Positions 1 to 5,860 of a DNA stretch of 34,480 nt are shown one piece after another. Below the pieces are notes generated by a model. It was not told the origin of the DNA, did no database searches, and worked only from the letters and a program-made list of their open reading frames with translations. Source of the stretch: Vicinamibacteria bacterium (lineage in GTDB: Bacteria > Acidobacteriota > Vicinamibacteria > Fen-336); NCBI GenBank assembly GCA_025923995.1, contig JAICEW010000024.1, positions 1 to 34,480 on the forward strand. The letters run 5' to 3'. The first letter of the stretch is position 1; each line of letters starts with the position of its first letter. The translations under genes were made by a program, and so were the position numbers.

Positions 1-80
1 GCGAGGCCTTGCGCCAGCAGCGCGGTTCGGTCCCCCAGGTTGGATCCCAGGCCGATGAACACCTCGGGGGCATCGCTCAT
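1..80 (-). CDS. folK: Partial 2-amino-4-hydroxy-6-hydroxymethyldihydropteridine diphosphokinase (HPPK), N-terminus only
   Basis: The complement of the first 80 bases reads from an ATG at 80 as MSDAPEVFIGLGSNLGDR and continues open to the window edge. The GLGSNLGDR stretch is the signature N-terminal strand and loop of HPPK, which pyrophosphorylates 6-hydroxymethyl-dihydropterin in folate synthesis. Only about 26 codons are visible, so the catalytic HPPK motif further in cannot be checked. No strong Shine-Dalgarno sequence precedes the ATG. The gene diverges from the Ser/Thr kinase at 301, with about 220 bases between them. Confidence 0.85.
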   Translation of the reverse strand, partial: MSDAPEVFIGLGSNLGDRTALLAQGL

Positions 81-230
81 TCGAAGGGTCGAGCTTACCG
101 GACGCGCGTCCCGCGCCGCAATGAGGCCCGAGACGACGGCCACCGCGGCCGGGTCCAACCGTACCGCGCGGCCGGCCGCAATGCGTCTCCCGCGCGCGCA
201 CGGGCGCGAGCCAGCAGGTGGGCGCAGCGT

Positions 231-259
231 TTGTGCGAACGGCTCCGAGCCGTTACCCT
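231..259 (+). promoter_or_regulatory. Candidate sigma70-type promoter for the Ser/Thr kinase
   Basis: TTGTGC (231-236) and TACCCT (254-259) are separated by 17 bp, the optimal spacing. This would place the transcription start near 266, about 35 bases ahead of the kinase ATG at 301. The spacer is filled by a perfect palindrome, described separately. The hexamers match consensus only partly, so this is a motif-level prediction. The rest of the 81-300 gap shows nothing else I can support. Confidence 0.4.
238..254. promoter_or_regulatory. 17-bp perfect palindrome inside the kinase promoter
   Basis: AACGGCTC-C-GAGCCGTT has two 8-bp perfect inverted arms around one central base. It fills the spacer between the candidate -35 and -10 hexamers and touches the first base of the -10. 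The location suits an operator for a dimeric repressor or a MerR-type activator. The regulator is not identifiable from the window. Confidence 0.45.
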
Positions 260-300
260 ATGCGTTCCTCCAGGCCCTCCTGGGCCCTCCAAGTGCAGCG

Positions 301-1938
301 ATGATCTGTCCTGCCTGCAGCCTAGACAACGTGCTCGAGGCGGAGGAGTGCTTCGGCTGCGGCAAGGCCCTGTTCGCGCTCACCCAGGGCCGGGTCCTCG
401 CGGACCGCTACGAGATCCGCAAGCCGCTCGGCCAGGGCGGCATGGGCAAGGTGTACGAGGCCTGGGACCGCGTGCTGGACGACCGCGTGGCGGTCAAGGT
501 GCTGCGCCCGCAGTTCGCGCGCGAGCCGGAGATGGCGCGCCGCTTCCTGCTGGAGATCCGGCTGGCCCGCCGCATCACGCACCCGAACGTGTGCCGCCTG
601 CACGAGTACGGAGAGTGCTCCGGCATCCGCTACCTGTGCATGGAGCTGGTGGACGGGGTGAACCTGAAGGACGTGCTCCGCGCGCGCCCGCTGTCCGCGG
701 CGGAGGCGTGCGACATCGCGATCGGGTCGGCCCTGGGCCTGGAAGCGGTGCACGCGCAGGGCGTCATCCATCGCGACTTCAAGACGGCGAACATCATGGT
801 CGACACGCGCGGACAGGTGAAGGTGATGGACTTCGGCATCGCCAAGGAGGTGGGCGTCGACACCACCGGGGTGAGCCTGGCCGGCCACGTGCTCGGCACG
901 CCGGAGTACATGAGCCCCGAGCACGTGCAGGGCGGCCCGGTCGACTACCGCAGCGACCTCTACGCGCTCGGCTGCGTGATCTTCGAGATCTTCGCGGGGC
1001 GTCCTCTCTTCCAGGGCACGAGCCCGATCGACACGCTGCGCCGCCATCTCAACGAGCCGGCCCCGCTCTCGAACGAGCGCGGTCCGCTGGTGCCCGAGCC
1101 GCTGGTGCCCGTGCTGGCCCGCTGCCTGGCCAAGCGGCCGGACGACCGCTACCCGGGCGTGACGGAGCTGCTGGCGGAGCTGCGCCTCGCGCGCGAGTCG
1201 ATCGCGCCCTCCTCGGAGGGCGACGACAGCCCGTTGTCGGACCTCCTGCGAGTGCCACCGGCCCCCGCTCCCGCGGTCGAGCCGGTGGCGCCGCAGCGCA
1301 CGCGCTCGTGGCCCCGAGCCGCTTCGCCGGCGAAGCCGTCCCTCCTCGGCGCTCGCGGTCTGGCTGCCGTCGCGGTGCCGGCCCTGATCGGCGTCGGCGC
1401 GCTGGCCTGGTGGCGGGGCGCGCCCTCGATCGAGGCGCCCCCGCTCGTCACCGTCGCCACCATGCCGGAGCCGACGACGGTCGCCACGCCGCCACCATCA
1501 CCTCCGACGTCGGTCGCGAGCGCGGCGGGGACGAGCGTGCCTTCGACGCTCCGCGCGGAGCCGACGCGCCGCGCGGCGCGCACGGAGTCCACGCAGTCGC
1601 CGCCGGTGACGCTGGCGGCGGCGGTGATCGAGCCACCCGTGCAGCCTCGTGACGGCCCCGCGACGCCCGCGCCCTCGGTCGCGCCCCCGCCCACCACGCT
1701 CGCGGAGGCGTACGGCGTGCTCGACCTGGTGGTCCTGCCGGCTTCCGAAGTGAGTGTGGACGGCAAGGCGTACGGGATCGTGTCCTCACAGAAGATCCGG
1801 CTTTCTCCCGGCAAGCGCGCGCTGCGCATCGAGAACCCGGGCTTCAAACCCTACGATCGCGTGATCGACCTCCCCGAAGGAGCGGCCCTGCCCGTCTTCA
1901 TCGATCTCTCGCAGAAAGGTGTGCCCAAGACGCCATGA
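301..1938 (+). CDS. Transmembrane Ser/Thr protein kinase with N-terminal zinc ribbon and C-terminal PEGA domain
   Basis: A 545-residue Hanks-type kinase. A four-cysteine zinc ribbon (C3, C6, C17, C20) opens the protein. The kinase domain (about 37-300) shows the glycine loop GQGGMGKV, ATP-binding K66, the HRD catalytic loop (D159) and DFG (D177-G179). A Pro/Ala/Thr-rich linker contains one membrane helix near residues 352-370. The C-terminus (about 475-545) resembles a PEGA beta-domain, expected outside the membrane. I chose the ATG at 301 because the zinc ribbon begins directly after it; the open frame further upstream has no domain-like sequence. No good Shine-Dalgarno sequence is visible. 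The stop overlaps the next start (ATGA), so the two genes are probably co-translated and may form one signalling unit. The substrate is unknown. Confidence 0.9.
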   Translation: MICPACSLDNVLEAEECFGCGKALFALTQGRVLADRYEIRKPLGQGGMGKVYEAWDRVLDDRVAVKVLRPQFAREPEMARRFLLEIRLARRITHPNVCRLHEYGECSGIRYLCMELVDGVNLKDVLRARPLSAAEACDIAIGSALGLEAVHAQGVIHRDFKTANIMVDTRGQVKVMDFGIAKEVGVDTTGVSLAGHVLGTPEYMSPEHVQGGPVDYRSDLYALGCVIFEIFAGRPLFQGTSPIDTLRRHLNEPAPLSNERGPLVPEPLVPVLARCLAKRPDDRYPGVTELLAELRLARESIAPSSEGDDSPLSDLLRVPPAPAPAVEPVAPQRTRSWPRAASPAKPSLLGARGLAAVAVPALIGVGALAWWRGAPSIEAPPLVTVATMPEPTTVATPPPSPPTSVASAAGTSVPSTLRAEPTRRAARTESTQSPPVTLAAAVIEPPVQPRDGPATPAPSVAPPPTTLAEAYGVLDLVVLPASEVSVDGKAYGIVSSQKIRLSPGKRALRIENPGFKPYDRVIDLPEGAALPVFIDLSQKGVPKTP

Positions 1939-3266
1939 GAACGCTGATCGCGATCCTGTTGTCGGTCACGACCACGCTGCACGCGGCGGAGGCACCCGGA
2001 ACCGCCCTCGCGGAGGGCAAGGCGCTGATGACCAAGGGCGACTTCCAGGGAGCGGTGCTGAAGCTCGACGAGGCCGCGCGCGGGCTGGCCACGGACAAGA
2101 CACGCAGCCGCGATCTGGCCGACGCGTACCTGCTGCTCGGCATCTCCTACGTGCAGCTGGACCAGGAGCCGAACGCGAAGGCGAAGTTCCGCGAGGTGCT
2201 GAAGCGGGAGCCGCAGCGGGCGCTGTCGCCGACCGAATACTCCGCGCAGGTCATCCGCGTCTTCGAGGTGGCCCGGCAGGAGCTGTACCCGAAGAAGAAG
2301 AACCGCTTCCTTCCGATCCTGCTGATCGCCGGCGGCGGGACGGCGGCCGCGGGCGTCGCCATCGCGGCCAGCAGCGGCGGCGATTCGCCGAGCACCGTGG
2401 CCGGCGCCACGACCACGCCCACGACCCAGGCGACCGGCGGCGGCAGCAGCACCACCACGACCACCACCCTGCCCGACGACCCGGGTCGCGCCACTCCGAC
2501 GCCGACGACGTTGCCCGGAGCCCCCACGCCGACCCCCACGCCGGTGGGGCCGACGCCGACGCCCACTCCGACACCGACGCCGGGGCCCACACCCACACCG
2601 ACGCCGAGCCCTACGCCGACCCCGACGCCGACCCCCACGCCTACGCCTCCCGCCTGCTCGTACACGCTCTCGCCGCCCACGATGCAGTTCAACCTGCTCG
2701 GCACCACCGTCACCGGCCCCGCCACCTGCTCGATCAGCACGCAGGCCGGCTGCCAGTGGACGGCGCAGAAGGACGCGACCTGGATCACGTTCGCGAGCGG
2801 GACGACCGGCTCGGGCAGCGGCGCGGTGCAGTACGACGTCGCCGCGCTCTCGCTCGGCACCAGGACCGGCCGCATCACGATCGCGCAGGCGCCCAGCCAG
2901 GAGTGCGTCGTCGTCCAGGGGCTCCTGAAGACCGAGACGAGCACCGGCCCGGGCTGGGAGAGCACGCTCGACGTCGAGGGCGGCCGCGGACAGGTCGTCG
3001 TCGACGGCCAGAACGTCCGCTACCAGGAGCGCGGCCGCGAGGAGGCCCGCATCGGGGAGCGGCCGGGCCCCAGGCACGTGGTCGCGCAGCTGGTGAGCGG
3101 CAAGGGCCGGGCCGGCACCTGGAGCTTCCGCCTCACCGCCGCCGTGCCCGGGTCGTTGCGGCCGATCGCCGGCGACGTGCTCCAGGTGACGCCGGACCAG
3201 ATCACGTTCCGCCTGGGCGGGCAGCCCGGCGAGAGGATCGTCTTCACTTTCCAGGCCGCCCCCTGA
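1935..3266 (+). CDS. Secreted or anchored TPR / Thr-Pro linker / BACON-domain protein
   Basis: A 443-residue protein beginning with a signal-like hydrophobic segment (about 1-18). Residues 20-120 are helical and TPR-like, containing phrases such as AYLLLGISYVQLDQEPNAKA. A second hydrophobic segment follows at about 127-146 (LLIAGGGTAAAGVAIAAS) after a basic KKKNR. Then come a Thr/Gly-rich stretch and a long Thr-Pro repeat linker to about residue 239. Residues 241-325 match the BACON pattern: C..TLSP, a CxWTA strand, a WI strand, GSGSGAV and RTGRITIA. The last 115 residues are unassigned. The architecture suggests an envelope protein presenting a BACON domain outside the cell. It overlaps the kinase gene by 4 bp, so it may be a partner or substrate; that link is inferred. 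Confidence 0.8.
   Translation: MRTLIAILLSVTTTLHAAEAPGTALAEGKALMTKGDFQGAVLKLDEAARGLATDKTRSRDLADAYLLLGISYVQLDQEPNAKAKFREVLKREPQRALSPTEYSAQVIRVFEVARQELYPKKKNRFLPILLIAGGGTAAAGVAIAASSGGDSPSTVAGATTTPTTQATGGGSSTTTTTTLPDDPGRATPTPTTLPGAPTPTPTPVGPTPTPTPTPTPGPTPTPTPSPTPTPTPTPTPTPPACSYTLSPPTMQFNLLGTTVTGPATCSISTQAGCQWTAQKDATWITFASGTTGSGSGAVQYDVAALSLGTRTGRITIAQAPSQECVVVQGLLKTETSTGPGWESTLDVEGGRGQVVVDGQNVRYQERGREEARIGERPGPRHVVAQLVSGKGRAGTWSFRLTAAVPGSLRPIAGDVLQVTPDQITFRLGGQPGERIVFTFQAAP
2493..2651 (+). repeat. Thr-Pro codon repeat (low-complexity linker)
   Basis: About 160 bp of ACG/ACC/ACT-CCG/CCC/CCT dipeptide codons encode near-continuous Thr-Pro, interrupted by GP, VG and SP. The synonymous codons vary, so the repeat is stronger at the protein level than in the DNA. 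This suggests selection for an extended, possibly glycosylated linker. Length polymorphism is possible here. Confidence 0.85.
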
Positions 3267-3288
3267 CGGCCGGCGCCCACGCGCGGGC

Positions 3289-3318
3289 TTGACACGCGCG
3301 CGCGGACGCGGCCATACT
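3289..3318 (+). promoter_or_regulatory. Promoter of the fadR-fadD-fadN-fadA-fadE operon
   Basis: TTGACA (3289-3294, perfect consensus) is followed after 18 bp by CATACT (3313-3318). The predicted start of transcription is near 3325, giving a leader of about 16 bases before the fadR ATG at 3341. No Shine-Dalgarno sequence fits in that leader. The last -10 base is the first base of the FadR-box palindrome, so a bound repressor would block polymerase. Confidence 0.65.
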
Positions 3319-3335
3319 GAATGGCGGTTCATTCA
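3318..3335. promoter_or_regulatory. FadR-box-like operator (TetR-family FadR autoregulatory site)
   Basis: TGAATG-GCGGTT-CATTCA is a perfect 6-bp inverted repeat with a 6-bp centre. Its arms and 18-bp length equal the FadR box known from Bacillus subtilis (TGAATGAMTANTCATTCA); only the centre differs. It spans the end of the -10 hexamer to just past the expected transcription start. It lies immediately upstream of a TetR-family gene heading a beta-oxidation operon, so acyl-CoA-responsive autorepression is the natural reading. I saw no second copy in the other intergenic gaps. Confidence 0.7.
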
Positions 3336-3340
3336 TCGAA

Positions 3341-3994
3341 ATGCCACGGCGGCGCACGGACGACAAACGGCAGCGCATCCTGCAGGCGGCGGTGAAGGTC
3401 TTCGCACGCAAGGGCTACCACGGCGCGCGGGTGTCCGAGATCGCGCGCAAGGCCGACGTCGCGGACGGGACCATCTACCTCTACTTCCGCAACAAGGAGG
3501 ACATCCTCGTCTCGCTGTTCGACGAGGTGATGGCCGAGCACCTGGAGGACAAGAAGGCCCAGCTGGCGTCCCTGCGCGACGCGCCCTCGCGCCTGCTGGC
3601 CATCGCCGAGACGCACCTGCGCCTGCTGGGCGGCAACCGCGACCTGGCCGTCGTGTTCCAGGTGGAGCTGCGCCAGTCCGTGCACTTCCTGGAGCGCTTC
3701 ACCGCCTCCTGGCTGCACGACTACTTCGCGCTGCTCACCCAGGTGATCGAGGACGGCCAGCGCGAAGGGAGCCTGCGCCCCGACCTGCCGGTCAAGGTCG
3801 TGACCAAGGCCTTCTTCGGCGCGCTCGACGAGATGGTCACGTCCTGGATCGTCGGACGGAAGGACTATGATGTGGCCCACCTGGCGGGCCCCGTCGTCGA
3901 CCTCTTCCTGCGGGGCGCCGCCGTGAGCGGCCACGCGAGCGTGCCGCGGCCGGCCCTGGCCGCGGTCGCCGCGCCCCGGCGGGGAGGCAAGTGA
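3341..3994 (+). CDS. fadR: TetR-family transcriptional regulator of fatty-acid degradation (FadR-type)
   Basis: A 217-residue TetR/AcrR regulator. Residues 9-55 form the DNA-binding domain, with RILQAAVKVFARKGYHGARV, then EIARKADVADGTIYLYFRNK as turn and recognition helix, a typical TetR signature. The C-terminal part (about 70-195) is helical and would hold the ligand pocket and dimer interface. It heads an operon of acyl-CoA ligase, hydroxyacyl-CoA dehydrogenase/hydratase, thiolase and acyl-CoA dehydrogenase, as FadR/YsiA does in Bacillus. A FadR-box-like palindrome overlaps its promoter. The expected behaviour is repression relieved by long-chain acyl-CoA; this rests on context and operator, not on ligand residues. 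Its stop overlaps the fadD start by one base (TGATG). Confidence 0.85.
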   Translation: MPRRRTDDKRQRILQAAVKVFARKGYHGARVSEIARKADVADGTIYLYFRNKEDILVSLFDEVMAEHLEDKKAQLASLRDAPSRLLAIAETHLRLLGGNRDLAVVFQVELRQSVHFLERFTASWLHDYFALLTQVIEDGQREGSLRPDLPVKVVTKAFFGALDEMVTSWIVGRKDYDVAHLAGPVVDLFLRGAAVSGHASVPRPALAAVAAPRRGGK

Positions 3995-5799
3995 TGGAGA
4001 TCCGGACCCTCTGCGACGTCTTCTACCACGCGGTCGGCTTCGGCAAGCCCGACCACCTCAAGTACAAGCAGGACGGCGTCTGGCGCGACATCAGCTCGGA
4101 CGAGCTCAGGCGCGCGGTCGAGGAGTTCTCGATGGGCCTGCGCTCGCTGGGCATCGAGAAGGGGGACCGCGTCGCCATCCTGTCCGAGAACCGGCCCGAG
4201 TGGGCGTTCACGGACCTGGCCTGCCTCACCGCGGGCCTGGTGGACGCGCCCATCTACGCCACCCTCACGCCCGCCCAGGTGCTCTACATCCTGAACGACA
4301 GCGAGGCCAGGGCGGTGGTCGTGTCCTCGCCGCACCAGGTGCGCAAGGTGCAGGAAGTCCGCGCGCAGGCGAAGCACCTCCAGCACGTGATCCTGGTGGA
4401 GGACGTGCCGGCCGATCTCAAGGCGGGCACCACCACCTTCGCGGACGTGCGGGCCCGCGGGCGCGAGGCGCTCGCGAAGGATCCCGACGCGGTGAAGAAG
4501 CGCGCGGCCGAGGTCCAGCCGGGCGACCTGGCCACGCTCATCTACACCTCGGGCACGACCGGCGATCCCAAGGGCGTGATGCTCACCCACTCGAACCTCG
4601 TCTCCAACACTCTGGGCAGCGGCCTGGTCACGGACACCCTGGGCCCGCAGGACGTGGCCCTGTCGTTCCTGCCGCTGTGCCACGTGTTCGAGCGGATGTC
4701 GGGCCACTACCTGATGCTGCTCAAGGGCTGCACCATCGCCTACGCCGAGAGCGTCGAGCAGGTGCCCGCGAACATGGCCGAGGTGAAGCCCACCGTGATG
4801 TCCTCGGTGCCGCGCCTGTACGAGAAGATGTTCGCGCGGGTCCACGAGAAGGTCGCCGGCGACCCGCCGCTGCGCCAGAAGATCTTCCGCTGGGCGGTGG
4901 GTGTCGGCCGCGAGAACTTCCGCCACTTCGTGGACCGTACGAAGCCCGGCCTGGGCCTGCGCGTCAAGGCCGCGCTCGCCGACAAGCTCGTCTTCTCCAA
5001 GATCAAGGAGCGCACGGGCGGGCGCCTGCGCCTGTTCGTCTCCGGCGGCGCGCCGCTGGCGCGCGAGATCGCGGAGTTCTTCGGCGCGGCCGGCCTGCTC
5101 ATCCTGGAGGGCTACGGCCTCACCGAGACCAGCCCCGTCATCACGGTCAACCGGCCCGATGCCTTGAAGCCGGGCAGCGTGGGCCTGCCCATCAAGGACG
5201 TCGAGGTCCGGATCGCGCCCGACGGCGAGATCCTGACGCGCGGGCCCCACGTGATGAAGGGCTACTTCAAGAAACCGGAGGCCACGGCCGAGGCCATCGA
5301 CCCCGAGGGGTGGTTCCACACGGGGGACATCGGCATGGTCGACGAGCGCGGCTTCCTGACCATCACCGACCGCAAGAAGGACCTCATCGTGACCTCGGGC
5401 GGCAAGAACATCGCGCCCCAGCCCATCGAGAACGTCCTCAAGTCGAACACGCTCATCGCCGAGATCGTGATGATCGGCAACAAGCGCAACTTCCCGGCCG
5501 CGCTCATCGTGCCCAACTTCGAGAACCTCGAGAAGTGGGCGAAGGAGAAGGGCGTCGCCTACGGCTCGAGGGACGAGCTCATCCGCAAGCGCGAGGTGGA
5601 GGACCTCTACGAGCAGACGGTCAAGGACCTGACCGGGCACCTGGCGCAGTACGAGCGCATCAAGAAGCTGGCGCTGCTGCCGCGCGAGTTCACGCTGGAG
5701 GCGGGGGAGCTGACCCCGACGCTCAAGGTGAAGCGGCGGGTGGTGGAGCAGAAGTACAAGGACGTCATCGACCGGATGTACGAGGGCGCGGCCGCCTGA
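3994..5799 (+). CDS. fadD: Long-chain fatty acid-CoA ligase (AMP-forming)
   Basis: A 601-residue member of the adenylate-forming family. It activates fatty acids to acyl-CoA through an acyl-AMP intermediate at the membrane face. Visible motifs are the P-loop YTSGTTGDPKGVMLTH, the A5 motif GYGLTETSP, GWFHTGDIG, and the hinge DRKKDLIVTSGGKNIAP. The A10 lysine region is near LTPTLKVKRR. Length and motifs match FAA1/FadD15-type long-chain synthetases. The ATG at 3994 is preferred over the GTG at 3991 because GGGGAGG at 3981-3987 lies 6 bases upstream. It is translationally coupled to fadR and supplies substrate for the downstream beta-oxidation enzymes. Confidence 0.92.
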   Translation: MEIRTLCDVFYHAVGFGKPDHLKYKQDGVWRDISSDELRRAVEEFSMGLRSLGIEKGDRVAILSENRPEWAFTDLACLTAGLVDAPIYATLTPAQVLYILNDSEARAVVVSSPHQVRKVQEVRAQAKHLQHVILVEDVPADLKAGTTTFADVRARGREALAKDPDAVKKRAAEVQPGDLATLIYTSGTTGDPKGVMLTHSNLVSNTLGSGLVTDTLGPQDVALSFLPLCHVFERMSGHYLMLLKGCTIAYAESVEQVPANMAEVKPTVMSSVPRLYEKMFARVHEKVAGDPPLRQKIFRWAVGVGRENFRHFVDRTKPGLGLRVKAALADKLVFSKIKERTGGRLRLFVSGGAPLAREIAEFFGAAGLLILEGYGLTETSPVITVNRPDALKPGSVGLPIKDVEVRIAPDGEILTRGPHVMKGYFKKPEATAEAIDPEGWFHTGDIGMVDERGFLTITDRKKDLIVTSGGKNIAPQPIENVLKSNTLIAEIVMIGNKRNFPAALIVPNFENLEKWAKEKGVAYGSRDELIRKREVEDLYEQTVKDLTGHLAQYERIKKLALLPREFTLEAGELTPTLKVKRRVVEQKYKDVIDRMYEGAAA

Positions 5800-5840
5800 T
5801 CCTCGGCTCGTAGCCGGAGCGAGGCACTCGGGACCGCCGC

Positions 5841-5858
5841 CCCCCACCCTGGGGGAGA
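5841..5858 (+). promoter_or_regulatory. GC hairpin that includes the fadN ribosome-binding site
   Basis: CCCCC (5841-5845), ACCCT loop, GGGGG (5851-5855) form a 5-bp all-GC stem. The 3' arm is the start of the GGGGGAGA Shine-Dalgarno sequence of the GTG at 5861. The stem could reduce initiation at fadN. The 61-base fadD-fadN gap is the longest inside the operon. No U-tract follows, so this is not a convincing terminator. Confidence 0.3.
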
Positions 5859-5860
5859 TC

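Noticed and set aside
40-300. N-terminal extension of the Ser/Thr kinase to an upstream ATG at 40
   Set aside because: The extension overlaps folK, has no domain-like sequence, and would place a promoter-like region inside the gene; the zinc ribbon begins right after the ATG at 301.
2493-2651. Possible tandem DNA repeat or CRISPR-like array
   Set aside because: Periodicity is a two-codon Thr-Pro pattern with varied synonymous codons; there are no constant repeats with unique spacers.
2147-2965. Val/Gly-rich minus-strand frame resembling a repetitive protein
   Set aside because: It is the complement of the Thr-Pro codon repeat of the plus-strand gene, which has a signal-like segment, TPR-like helices and a BACON domain.
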